Notes: generated by a model from the sequence alone, not told the origin. A stretch of 64,000 bases of DNA from Lamellibrachia satsuma (GCA_033239005.1 BSQZ01000006.1:13271162-13335161); one strand, 5' to 3'. Shown: positions 9,254-18,735, counted from the stretch's first letter. Numbers and translations: made by a program.

Positions 9254-10359
9254 TGGCACCGAAGAAAGAACGAGCACTTAGGACGGTCTACTTCGATCCG
9301 AAAAGGGTAGGTAGTTACGGTGGACCCGATGCCTTGCGACGCGTCACGCACATATCAAGAAAAAAGGTCGCGGAATGGTTGTCGGAACAGGACGCCTATA
9401 CCCTACACAAGCCGGCTAGACGTCGTTTCGAGAGACGACGCGTCATCGTGAGCGGTCTGCATCAGCAGTGGCAGGCCGATCTCGTCGATCTGTCGCATTT
9501 GAAAAAGCACAACGACGGTATGACCTTTCTCCTCACGGTGATCGACGTCTTCTCGAAAGTGGCCTGGTGTGTTCCCATGAAGAACAAGTCCGCGGCGTCG
9601 TTGGTAGCGGCACTTGACAGCACGTTCAGCAAAGGCTGGCCAAAGGTGTTGCAGACAGACCAAGGAAAGGAATTTCTGAACAAATCCGTCCAGACTCTAT
9701 TGAAGAAGCACAACATCCATCACTTCTCCACGCACAACGCGGAGACGAAGGCGTGCATCGTGGAAAGATTCAACAGGACGTTGAAGACACGCATGTGGCG
9801 ATACTTCACGAAACACCAGACGTGGCGATACATCAACATCCTTCAGGACCTGGTGCATTCGTACAACAACAGCTACCACCGCAGTATCGGCATGGCTCCT
9901 TCACAGGTGAGTTACCGTAATCAGGAAAAGGTGTGGCAGCGACTGTACGGTCACGACGGTAAGGGCGTGCCCAAGTTGCGCGTGTCGGATCGCGTACGTA
10001 TCAGCAAGTACAAAGGTAAGTTCGAAAAGGGGTACACGGCGAACTGGAGCGAAGAGATTTTCACGATACACGAGGTTCATCCCTCCGATCCACCCGTGTA
10101 TCGATTGAAGGACGATCTCGGCGAAGTGCTGGAAGGTACCTTCTACGAAATGGAGTTGCAGAAAGTGTTGGTATCCCCCGATAAACTGTTCTACGTGCAA
10201 GAGGTCCTGGACCGGCGCAAGGTAGGTGGACGAAATCAAGTTTTCGTGAAATGGTTTGGCTACCCTTCCAAATTCAACAGCTGGATAGATGCCAAGGCAC
10301 TGGTGCAGTCTACTATAAAGACTAGCCACGCGTTCGGTAAGACTCCATTCGAGACATGA
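9253..10359 (+). CDS. Integrase (rve/DDE) with C-terminal chromodomain
   Basis: 368 residues from the ATG at 9253 (TTTTAATGGC). It inserts element DNA into the host chromosome and is of the retroviral/LTR-retrotransposon type found in Polintons. The catalytic acids are D76 (QWQADLVDL), D136 (VLQTDQGKEF) and E171 (ACIVERFNRT). The N-terminal 65 residues are basic. After the core come an SH3-like segment (LRVSDRVRISKYKGKFEKGY) and a chromodomain (YVQEVLDRRKVGG..VFVKWFGYPSKFNSWI), which in this family could bias insertion toward particular chromatin. The gene overlaps both neighbours: TAATG with the small membrane ORF and ATGA with the next gene. Frame and catalytic residues are intact. Confidence 0.95.
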   Translation: MAPKKERALRTVYFDPKRVGSYGGPDALRRVTHISRKKVAEWLSEQDAYTLHKPARRRFERRRVIVSGLHQQWQADLVDLSHLKKHNDGMTFLLTVIDVFSKVAWCVPMKNKSAASLVAALDSTFSKGWPKVLQTDQGKEFLNKSVQTLLKKHNIHHFSTHNAETKACIVERFNRTLKTRMWRYFTKHQTWRYINILQDLVHSYNNSYHRSIGMAPSQVSYRNQEKVWQRLYGHDGKGVPKLRVSDRVRISKYKGKFEKGYTANWSEEIFTIHEVHPSDPPVYRLKDDLGEVLEGTFYEMELQKVLVSPDKLFYVQEVLDRRKVGGRNQVFVKWFGYPSKFNSWIDAKALVQSTIKTSHAFGKTPFET

Positions 10360-10688
10360 CACATGACACGACAACACGAGATTTCACCGTCGTCGATCAG
10401 GAGGAACAAGAGGACGTAGTAGTAGAGGACAGTACTGACGCGCAGAACGTAGAGGACAGTAGCGGTAGCAGTAGCGGTAGTAGCACTCCTTGGCATCTGT
10501 TCGGTACCGCGTGTCCTAAAGAGGAAATAGTCTTTCTGTGTCAGGTGCTCGTCTTGTTTACGGTCATTCTAATAAGCATTTACAATCTGACCACAGGTCA
10601 CGAGAATTCTAATTTGTGGACGGCTCTGTTGAGTAGTTCTTTGGGTTACCTGCTTCCCAATCCCACGTTGAGACGTCATGGCGAGTGA
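10356..10688 (+). CDS. Polinton-conserved membrane protein
   Basis: 110 residues: an acidic, Ser-rich N-terminus, one clear membrane segment (EIVFLCQVLVLFTVILISIYNL shortened: VFLCQVLVLFTVILISIY), and the conserved tail ENSNLWTALLSSSLGYLLPN. This tail is a familiar signature of Polinton membrane proteins whose function is not known. The start overlaps the integrase stop (ATGA), and the stop overlaps the start of the minor capsid gene by 11 bases. Confidence 0.75.
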   Translation: MTHDTTTRDFTVVDQEEQEDVVVEDSTDAQNVEDSSGSSSGSSTPWHLFGTACPKEEIVFLCQVLVLFTVILISIYNLTTGHENSNLWTALLSSSLGYLLPNPTLRRHGE

Positions 10689-11586
10689 TTTCTACCTGAC
10701 ACTGCCTAGCAACGCATCCATGAAGATGTATCCCAACAATACGTTGGCTCATTACATCACAGGCTTACCTCGACTTATCGATCTGACTGGCGAGTGGGAA
10801 TGCGGGTTGGCAGAAATACAGTACCCGCATACGTGGTACAACTTAGGTACGCACGACACCTGGCTCTTCCTTAACGAGACTATTGCTGTGGGTCTAACCT
10901 CGAATGCAAGGATCAGTGCTGGATATTACAAGTCTCCCACGATATTGATGGATCACGTCAACAAGGGACTGGATAGTATGGCGACGGATAAGATACGAGC
11001 AAAGTTGACCTACAGCCCCGTCACTCAAAAAATGACGATGCACATGACACCAGGCACCGAGTTCACTGTACCTCACCGCAGTGCATTGGCAAGAATGTTA
11101 GGTTTCGACCCCACAGTGGTCACCAGTCCGCCATCGATCATGACAGCAGCGACAGCGACAGCAGAGACGATAACAACGGACGAGAATGTGGAAGGTGGAA
11201 GGAATCTCGGTCTCACACCGTCGGTCACCGTGTTTTTACCACCCAAAGACACTCCCGATGGTCCTTATACCTACCGTAAAGAAGCCGAACACGTGGTGCA
11301 GATGAATCAAGGGTTCGATACCATATACGTTTACACAGACGTCGTGGAGTCTCGTATAGTAGGTGACACTGTCGCACCTTTGTTGCGAGCCCTTCCGGTT
11401 GTCGGAAGTCACGGCGAAACGGTATCCGACAGGTTCACTAACATTCACTACGCGCCTCTGTTGTACTCGCACTTCAAGTCGATTGAAATCGATATAAGGG
11501 ACGACACAGGACGACGCGTGCCATTCGAGTACGGTAGAGTGACCGTGACACTTCATTTTCGACGGCGCAGGATCGGACTGTTCTGA
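10678..11586 (+). CDS. Minor capsid (penton-like) protein
   Basis: 302 residues opening MASDFYLTLPSNASM, with PNNTLAHYITGLPR, GEWECGLAEIQYPHTWYN and the C-terminal YGRVTVTLHFRRR, the pattern of the Polinton minor capsid protein, a single-jelly-roll protein thought to form the capsid vertices. The middle contains a Thr/Ala-rich insertion (about residues 155-170). The start lies in the last codons of the membrane gene (11-base overlap). The stop is two bases before the ATG of the next gene. No breaks are seen. Confidence 0.85.
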   Translation: MASDFYLTLPSNASMKMYPNNTLAHYITGLPRLIDLTGEWECGLAEIQYPHTWYNLGTHDTWLFLNETIAVGLTSNARISAGYYKSPTILMDHVNKGLDSMATDKIRAKLTYSPVTQKMTMHMTPGTEFTVPHRSALARMLGFDPTVVTSPPSIMTAATATAETITTDENVEGGRNLGLTPSVTVFLPPKDTPDGPYTYRKEAEHVVQMNQGFDTIYVYTDVVESRIVGDTVAPLLRALPVVGSHGETVSDRFTNIHYAPLLYSHFKSIEIDIRDDTGRRVPFEYGRVTVTLHFRRRRIGLF

Positions 11587-11588
11587 AG

Positions 11589-12002
11589 ATGAATTACAAC
11601 GAGTATTACGCACGTCAGGCAGGTGGTGCGCTGCCCTACTTTGCCGGTGCTCAATATCAGCGGGGACACGGACTAGGTAGTCTGTTCACCGGTCTGCTGC
11701 GCAGCGCCATGCCACTCATCAAGAGAGGTGCCGTTGCGTTGGGAAGGGGAGCGTTGAAGACCGGCGTGCGCATAGCCGACGACGTCATGTCTGGACAGAG
11801 CATAAAAAAGGCAACCAAACGACGCGTCACAGATGCCGGTAGGAATCTGATGCGTATGGTTCCTGGCGTACGACCTCGTAAACGTATAAAACGCGCGCCG
11901 GCAAAGAAAGGAGTCACTTTAGCAAAGAGACGACGCAAGAGACAGACGTCTACGAAACGCGAGGCCGACATATTCGACGACGACGATGGCATTCGTACAT
12001 AA
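11589..12002 (+). CDS. Basic virion protein, adenovirus pVI/pX-like
   Basis: 137 residues. The N-terminal block NEYYARQAGGALPYFAGAQY then QRGHGLGSLFTGLLRSAMPL is followed by an amphipathic/hydrophobic region (LIKRGAVALGRGALKTGVRI) and a strongly basic tail (RPRKRIKRAPAKK). This order is a common Polinton gene between minor and major capsid proteins. By position and composition it resembles adenoviral pVI or pX (membrane-active or core proteins), which is inference. The stop lies inside the start of the major capsid gene (17-base overlap). Confidence 0.75.
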   Translation: MNYNEYYARQAGGALPYFAGAQYQRGHGLGSLFTGLLRSAMPLIKRGAVALGRGALKTGVRIADDVMSGQSIKKATKRRVTDAGRNLMRMVPGVRPRKRIKRAPAKKGVTLAKRRRKRQTSTKREADIFDDDDGIRT

Positions 12003-13300
12003 ACAGTCGTGTGAAGGGGTCAAGACCGAGCTGGATCTCTTTACCGTACCCCCACTCAGACCAGCATCATCGACAGTCACGTAGTGGAACATCAGCCTTT
12101 GTCCTCTCTGGACTCGGGTGGACCGATAGAATTCCTCATACCCGGATCGGGAGACGATTACCTGGATCTCGCCAACACGATACTGCACGTGCAAGCGAAG
12201 GTGACACGAGCCAACGGGGACGATATCGACTTGGTCGATCCCGTGGCACCGGTGAATAACTGGATGCATGCACTGATCAGTCAAGCCGACGTCTCCCTGA
12301 ACGGTACGCTCGTGACCCCTTCGACCAACACGTATGCGTATCGCGCCTACATAGAGACGCTGCTCAGCTACGGTCCCGATGCCAAGGACACGCAACTGAC
12401 GAGTCAGCTGTGGCACAAGGACACGGCCACTCGCATGGACGCCTGCGAGATAGCCAACGGACCCGCAGCTAACGAAGGGTTCGTAGCTCGACGACAGAAC
12501 ATCCTGAGGAGCCGTGTTGTCGATATGATGGGTCGTCTCCACGTGGACCTCTTTCTGCAGGATAAATTCCTCATCAACGGCGTCGACGTCAAGATACGAC
12601 TGGTGCGTAGCAAACCTGCTTTTGCACTCATGGCTGGTGGAGCAAACCCCGATTACAAGATACAAATAGTCAATGCCTGCTTGTTTGCAAAGAAAGTCAC
12701 CGTGAATCCCACCGTGCAGATAGCACACGTCAAGGCTATGGAGAAGAGTACGGTCAAGTATCCGATGCGGTCCGTCGAGTGCAAGGTGTACTCCATTCCT
12801 GCCGGCACTCGCTCGCACACGTACGAGAACCTGTTCCTCGGTACCCTGCCGAAACGTCTGGTGCTGGGCTGCGTCGACAACGATGCCTACAACGGAGCGT
12901 ACGCCAAGAATCCCTTCCACGCCAAGAACAACGCCATCAGCTTCCTCGCGGTGTACGTCGACGGACGACAGATACCCTCCAAACCTTTCCAGCCGAATTT
13001 CGAAGACAACCTCTTTGTCAGAAGCTACATGAGTCTGTTCTCGTCGACCGGTAAGTTGTGGCAGGACGAAGGGAACGGACTGACTCGCAGCGACTACCGA
13101 CACGGCTACACCTTCTTCGGTTTCGATCTGACCCCGATCAGTGCGACGGTCCCTGCTTCCATCTGGTACAAAAGGGCAACCTGCGCATAGAAGTTCATTT
13201 CCGCAATGCGCTGCTGAACACCGTGAACGTCGTCGCCTACGCCGAACTCGAGTCCGTGCTGGAAATCGACAAGAATCGCAACGTCATCTACGACTACTAA
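11986..13300 (+). CDS. Major capsid protein (double jelly roll), two frameshifts
   Basis: The gene spans three frames. ATG 11986 (GACGATGGC) opens the conserved N-terminus MAFVHKQSCEG...ELDLFTVPP. The frame moves by -1 at or next to a C5 run (12049-12053). The main body runs in the next frame to a stop at 13188-13190, with GGPIEFLIPGSGDDYLDLAN, FLQDKFLINGVDVKIRL and FVRSYMSLFSSTGK. A second -1 shift near 13,167-13,175 (A4G3 run) leads to the conserved C-terminus (LRIEVHFRNAL..TVNVVAYAE), ending at TAA 13298-13300. This is the Polinton hexon-type capsid protein expected to form the icosahedral shell. As given, no full-length product can be read. The protein sequence on both sides of each break is well conserved. 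Confidence 0.88.
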
Positions 13301-13301
13301 A

Positions 13302-13790
13302 ATGGACACCCTGCAGATCGCTAGACTACTGGCGGTGGACCCGTGCACCAGAACTATATTTCGCGGCGTCGTACCCAGAGACGGACTACCCACTACGATA
13401 GACGGCACTCTACCCGCAGCCTTCGTGTGCAACACCGACAACGGCGACGAACCAGGCGAACATTGGATAGCGCTGTACCTGGACGCCGACGGACGCGGCG
13501 AATACTTCTGCTCGTACGGACTGCCGCCTCGTTACGCAGCGTTCCGCACCTTCCTGAACAAACACTGTTCCGAATGGACTCATAATACCCAGAGACTTCA
13601 GAGTCCTCTGTCTAACGTTTGCGGACAATATTGTGTTGCTTATGTCATGTTTCGTTGTAAAGGTTCTTCTATGAAGAGTTTCGTAAACATGTTCCACACT
13701 AATCTGGTCAATAACGATGTTGAAGTGTTCGATTGGATGAGACTATTGAAAAAGGGTATACCCTACTATCGTGTATCTTACAGAGACTGA
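13302..13790 (+). CDS. Adenain-like (Ulp1-type) cysteine protease
   Basis: 162 residues, starting one base after the capsid TAA. The likely catalytic His is H54 (GEHWIALYL). The oxyanion Gln and nucleophile Cys are Q109 and C111 (VCGQYCVAYV). In the adenain family this enzyme cleaves capsid precursor proteins during maturation. The position normally held by the acidic triad member, in the familiar YFDSYG motif, reads EYFCSYG here, with C70 (TGC at 13509-13511) in place of Asp. Either the neighbouring Glu serves or the enzyme is impaired. It is the last gene of the cluster; its 3' region holds the right hairpin array. Confidence 0.88.
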   Translation: MDTLQIARLLAVDPCTRTIFRGVVPRDGLPTTIDGTLPAAFVCNTDNGDEPGEHWIALYLDADGRGEYFCSYGLPPRYAAFRTFLNKHCSEWTHNTQRLQSPLSNVCGQYCVAYVMFRCKGSSMKSFVNMFHTNLVNNDVEVFDWMRLLKKGIPYYRVSYRD

Positions 13791-13920
13791 TGATATATTC
13801 GGCACCTATTCGGTAGTTAATGATTGCCGCGTATTTGATTGGCTTAAAACAGCTGCGATATTGTGGTACACTGTATTATCGCTCATAGTAGCAGCAGCAG
13901 TACACCACATCATCATCGTT

Positions 13921-14079
13921 CGAGCCTCTGGCGAGGTGGTGCACCACCCGTAAGCTCGCGACCTCTGGCGTGATGGTAAACATCCGCAAGTCGCCTCGTC
14001 GTCGTCCTCGAGCCTCTGGCACGGTGGAAACACCCCTAAGCTCACGACCTCTGGCGCGATGGTCAACATACGCAAGTCG
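13921..14079 (+). repeat. Hairpin-motif array, right (4 units)
   Basis: Units at 13921-13958, 13958-13994, 14010-14043 and 14045-14079. The outer stems are CGAGC/GCTCG, GCGAC/GTCGC, GAGC/GCTC and CGAC/GTCG. The phrase CCTCTGGC follows every 5' stem, and AAG (TAAG or CAAG) precedes every 3' stem. Inner hairpins differ in sequence but keep pairing: GGTGG-TGCA-CCACC, GATG-GTAAA-CATC, GGTG-GAAA-CACC and a weaker ATG/CAT. The pattern matches the left array at 1713-1849. AATAAA follows 88 bases later. Confidence 0.85.
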
Positions 14080-14166
14080 ATTCATATATATTCATCGTAG
14101 TTGTAGTTGTAGTGATATTACACGCTACCACGCTTGATGTATCGCCATGCTGCTTGTATTATACTC

Positions 14167-14172
14167 AATAAA
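14167..14172 (+). terminator. Poly(A) signal AATAAA, right
   Basis: AATAAA downstream of the protease and the right hairpin array, followed by a GT-rich stretch (TACGTGTGCACTCGT and CTATCGTGTTGCGTTG). It is the only clear plus-strand poly(A) signal noticed after the polymerase promoter and would end a transcript of about 11.6 kb. Confidence 0.6.
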
Positions 14173-14315
14173 ATACGTGTGCACTCGTACCCTATCGTGT
14201 TGCGTTGATTTCTCGTCTCCATTAGTCCCCTTTGATAGTTGATATAATTAACAACCCTATTATTAATTACTAATGACCCTATAATTACTACGTATGATTC
14301 GTCACGGTCACTACC

Positions 14316-14361
14316 CGGTCATAGATCAACACACACACACACACACACAAGGTTATGACCG
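14316..14361. repeat. Short inverted repeat around a (CA)n tract
   Basis: CGGTCATA (14316-14323) and TATGACCG (14354-14361) flank a (CA)n run at about 14331-14349. Confidence 0.6.
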
Positions 14362-14375
14362 TTAGGGTTATCTCC

Positions 14376-14393
14376 AGTCGCTAGGGGGCGCTC
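14376..14393 (+). promoter_or_regulatory. CTCF-like motif 1
   Basis: CGCTAGGGGGCGCT matches the core of the bilaterian CTCF consensus (CC-A/G-C-C/T-AGGGGGCGCT), except at the first bases. Confidence 0.4.
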
Positions 14394-14410
14394 GTGGTGG
14401 ATGTAGGTCA

Positions 14411-14427
14411 CCGCTAGGGGGCGCTGA
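14411..14427 (+). promoter_or_regulatory. CTCF-like motif 2
   Basis: CCGCTAGGGGGCGCTGA fits the CTCF core consensus closely and is in the same orientation as motif 1, 33 bases away. Confidence 0.45.
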
Positions 14428-14827
14428 GGCTACCCAGAAGCCTCTATACCGGAAGTTACATGGGCTGCTCTTTATGGGCCGCTCTTTTGATGTTTCATTA
14501 GCACACTATAACTACTATTGTTTTCTTAGAGAGGAGGAAGTGTGATAATTTAGTTGTGATCGAGCAGATCATTTGCACACGCCTGGGCTGAAGTCTGTCA
14601 CCTGATGCAGTGTGTCGCGTGCTCGTAAATAAAGCAATGACTGTTTTATATTGGAGTACTGTCTCGTCTCTGTTAACTGATACACACCATAACACTAAAT
14701 AATCAGATTATTATTAAAGATTGTAAGTTGTACTTTGACATCCAATCTTGCAACATTTGTATATGCAAATTAGTGGCCAGAAGTAAATGTGAATAGGGAG
14801 TGATTTGTTGTCATATTAAGAGCGACA

Positions 14828-14828
<1 letters not shown>

Positions 14829-14899
<71 letters not shown>
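14829..14899. repeat. (TA)n microsatellite
   Basis: About 70 bases of TA directly abut the left arm of the foldback element, suggesting insertion into a TA-rich target. Confidence 0.95.
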
Positions 14900-14902
<3 letters not shown>

Positions 14903-16504
14903 ACCTGAATGCGTTCCTTACATCATTCTGCATATGTTTCAGTAAAAAAATTCATATATTCTTTAAAAATACTGTGTTTTAGGCCACTTTTAATCAGTTT
15001 TACACATCAAAACAGCGGAACCGATTACTTGATAAACATGGCGCGTGTGCGATTTGCGTATTAGTCATGCCTCGGTGCCACCAGAACCGCGAAGGCGGTG
15101 TTTGTGTGCATTGGGCATACAATTACGCAACGTTAAAAATTGAACAGAAAAAAATGTGAAAATAGGTTCCAAAAATGTTTCAAATGAAGAAATTCTAGAA
15201 AAAAATTAAAACATTCTCCACAGTTTTCAGATTAAACGCAACATTTGTAGAGCACATACATTCACTTCTAACATAATATTTAATATTTTATTTAATGAAA
15301 TATTTGATGTTGCAAATATTATTTGTATGAAAATGATATGGTCAATATTAGATGTTATGCGCATGCGCAACTACAAGGGGACATATAATTGCATGTCATT
15401 GTTAATATAATTACATTTAAAAGAATGCATGGGTTAAATTATATGTCGTTTGATGAGCAAAGATTATTGTTTTTGTAATTAAAAATTATACTGATGATGT
15501 TGCATGTCAACTTTAAGGAGGGAGGGAAGGAGTAATTTAATTTAATTAAGTTAATTTATATAAATTTAAGTAAATTTATATAAATTTACAATTTAATGTA
15601 CTCTCTTTACATTGACATGTTCATTTAAATAATTTACAAATAATTTTATTATGCATATTCATATTATATGCATATTCATATTTTTGAGGAACACCAAATA
15701 CATATTTTTTTAAATTCTAAACTGGTAAGTAACCAAACCACATATGTATGGCTTTTCACGTATATGCTGTGTCTGTGTGCAGTTGTAGTATCACCGGATT
15801 TGTCTGAATACACATTTCTTGATCGAATGACTGATAACACATTCACAGCTCACATCCAGCGGATACACATTCCTGTGCATTCAATGTGTATTTGACGGTT
15901 ATGCGCCCGTCACGGCAGTTCATGCAAATGCTACACAATTTCTTTTGTGCAGCTGCCTCGGACCGAGGCCCTCGGTGCGCGGAAGAAAGCCACACGATGT
16001 AAATACTTACTAAATAGTGTTATTATTTAGGCTTGGGCAAGGATTTCCTACAGCAATTTACCTTATTTCTGCATGCGCCTACATACGGGTATAAAATTAT
16101 ATATGTGAAGCGTTAATCGGAACAACAATAACAGGACAATTGTATAAAGCCAGATTAGCCATGGTACAATTGGTGTACTCGTACTCAGCACTCACCCCTC
16201 TGTGTGTCTGTATACCTACATTACCCCCTCCGGACAAAAGAAATGAAATATATGCTGTGATGTTATGCTAGGTCTACTGATTTTACATAACAGCAAGTGT
16301 AAAGATCATCTTATATGCAATTAGCCACATCATTGGTATTTCTCCTATTCAATACATATGAAGTGTCAACATGTACGTGGCTGAATTATTTTAAATAAAC
16401 AAGTTGCAGAAAAATTATGTTGCATTACTGCAAGGTCAAACATAATAATGATCGTTAGGGGTTTTGTCCGTGAGGAGTTATGTCCATACTCCATTTGTAA
16501 CAAT

Positions 16505-16592
16505 ATTTAACAAGATTGCCATCCAAGGCAAAGGCCCAGATGGCAAGTGGCAAGGACACATTGGGCTTATTGAGAGTCCCCACCTAACTGTC
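16505..16592 (-). mobile_element. LINE 3'-end fragment
   Basis: Reverse-complement match to the 3' UTR of the LINE at 46.5-49.4 kb: the phrases AACAAGATTGCCATCCAAGG and CCCAGATGGCAAGTGG mirror the text just after that LINE's stop codon. Confidence 0.7.
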
Positions 16593-17627
16593 CTTTTCAC
16601 GCTAGCCTCCTGATGGGGACAGGCTTTTAATTGAAGCCATTCATTCGTTGGTGATCACTTCACTGATATGGGTTCCAGACTTCTAGCAGTGGACCAGCGG
16701 TAAGCTTACTGTCTTTAACATCTGTGTCAATAAACCCGCCAAGCAGCAGCGCAGTACGAGTTACACCAGCAGACAGCTTTAAAGCACCATTGTTACTTTG
16801 CGACATTTTCATTCAAATAAATATAAGAAACTTTTACAATAGTTGGTTCATTGAGTTAGTTACATATAGCTGGCCATTGATGGTAATGATAATGAAACTG
16901 ACAATGATGGCTTGTAATGATAATGAAAAGTTATGTAATCCCATAATGATAATAATACATTTCTGTTTTACGTAATTATTGTGGCAAGGATACTGAATAT
17001 TCTATGACGACTCCACCCCTTTAAGAAAGCTAAATAACTGTAAACTGTTATGTTTTATTTACTACACGTCAAAATCACACTAGCAATTACAATAGTATAA
17101 CACGTCAATTAATTAATTACAAAGTATGTTAATTAATGTTACATATTTTGTTGAATGTGTGTATGCGCAATGAAAGGATGCTTTTATTTCACATGTATTA
17201 CGAGAAAGTAATTAATGTTACTTAATATGAACGATTAAAATTGTTTCTGAGCTATATCTTCTTCTTCCCATTAATCACTGGCAAGGCGGTACTACATCAC
17301 GATTTCTCCGCAGGATTTTGCTGCGAAAACGGACAACACAGAATACAAGTTTGATCATGCCTGTCGTCAGATACCCGTACTTAATCAACGGGTCAATGAG
17401 GCACAGATCCTCTACGGTCGCTCAGTCGCGGTACTTCGACGTTCATTCCGCTATTCTTCGTTAGTACGACTCATGATATTGAAGAGCGTACACGACGCTT
17501 TCTACGAATACGCAACAAGGCATGCGACTGAGATGGACCGCTTTCTTTTAACCTTGATGGGATCCTTCTTTTACAGAATGCCGAACGACGATGGTGCAGA
17601 ATGAATTTACTGACGACTGTTTCAACT

Positions 17628-17765
17628 CTTTCCCTCCCTCCCTCCCTCTCCCACTCACTACCCTCCCCCTCCCTCCCTCTCCCCCTCCCTTCTACCTCCC
17701 ACCCTCCCTCCCACTCCCTCCCTTCCCCTCCCTCTTCCTCCCTCACTCCCTCCCCCTCCCTCCCC
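17628..17765. repeat. Polypyrimidine (CCCT-rich) tract
   Basis: About 140 bases almost entirely C and T on the plus strand, (CCCT)n-like. The Ser/Pro/Leu frames across it are artefacts. Confidence 0.9.
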
Positions 17766-17778
17766 ATTAGAAAGAAAA

Positions 17779-18075
17779 CAGACATGCAATATCAGCATAA
17801 TTTAAAGAAAAACCTTTGTTCACCAAACGTCAGATAATTTAACCCATGCATTATTTTAAATTTAATTATGTTAACAATGACATGCAATGACTTGTCCCTC
17901 TAAAGTTGCACATGCGCATGACATGCAATATCATCAGTATAATTTTTAATTACAAAAAGAATAATCTTTGTTCACCAAATGACAGATAATTTAACCCATG
18001 CATTCTTTTAAATTTAATTATATTAACAATGACATGCAATGAGACGTCCCCTTGTAGTTGCCCATGCGCATAACA
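17779..18075. repeat. Tandem duplication of about 150 bp in the right arm
   Basis: Two adjacent copies of a unit containing GACATGCAATATCA, CTTTGTTCACCAAA and ACAGATAATTTAACCCATGC. The left arm carries only one copy, so the duplication followed formation of the element. Confidence 0.65.
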
Positions 18076-18592
18076 TCTAATAACGACCACATAATTTTCA
18101 TACAAATAGTATTTGCAACATCAAATATTTCATTAAATAAAATATGAAATATTACGTTAGAAGTGACTGTATGTGCTCCACAAATGTTGCGTTTAATCTG
18201 AAAACTGTGGAGAATGTTTTAATTTTTTTCTAGAGTTCCTTCATTTCAAATTTTTTTTAACCTATTTTCTAAATTTGTTTTCTTCATTTCTTTACGTTAC
18301 GTAATTGTATGCTCAATACACACAGACACCGCCTTCTCGGTTCTGATGGCACCGAGGCGTGACTAATGCGCAAATCGCACACGCGCCATGTTTATCAAGC
18401 AATCGGTTCAGCTGTTTTGATGTGTAAAACTGATTAAAAGTGGCCTAAAACATAATATTGTTAAAGAATATATAAACTTTTTTATTGGAACATATGCGGA
18501 ATAATGTAAGGAACGCAATCAGGTACAAAAATGCTGGATAAACCGTCGGCATAAAGCCCTAATTATTTAGGCCAGTTAAGTAAACGATTACC

Positions 18593-18635
18593 ATATATAT
18601 ATATATGTATATATGTATATATGTATGTATGTATG

Positions 18636-18734
<99 letters not shown>

Positions 18735-18735
18735 G
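18593..18735. repeat. (TA)n/(TATG)n microsatellite
   Basis: AT dinucleotides with a TATG/TGTA tetranucleotide segment. Apparent YIYI frames are artefacts. Confidence 0.95.

Larger units (their letters stand above)
14340..14693 (+). mobile_element. LTR-like segment (possible solo LTR)
   Basis: The segment ends CACCATAACA after AATAAA (about 14626) and a GT-rich stretch, as retroelement LTRs do, and contains ACCGGAAGT and two CTCF-like motifs. The left edge (near GGTTATGACC) is uncertain, and no target-site duplication was identified. It could instead be terminal sequence of the Polinton. Confidence 0.3.
14900..18528. mobile_element. Foldback element with about 600-bp inverted arms
   Basis: The left arm (14,900 to about 15,518, starting TGTACCTGAATGCGTTCC) is repeated in inverted orientation at about 17,905-18,528 (ending GGAACGCAATCAGGTACA), with roughly nine in ten bases matching by eye over long stretches. 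The interior (about 15,520-17,900) has no transposase ORF. It holds an inverted LINE 3' fragment, AT-rich sequence and a polypyrimidine tract. TA-rich sequence flanks both sides. This is most likely a non-autonomous DNA transposon of unidentified superfamily. Confidence 0.75.

Noticed and set aside
12084..12086. GTG at 12084 as the start of the major capsid gene
   Set aside because: Conserved N-terminal capsid sequence lies upstream in another frame, starting at ATG 11986; the apparent start reflects a frameshift.
13921..14079. Hairpin array as a known ribozyme (hammerhead or twister-sister)
   Set aside because: No CUGAUGA/GAAA core is present. The GCAAG phrase recalls twister-sister, but the opposite strand does not match its conserved loop.
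17471..17837. Ser/Pro/Leu- or Gly/Glu-rich frames
   Set aside because: They come from the polypyrimidine tract and have no conserved sequence.
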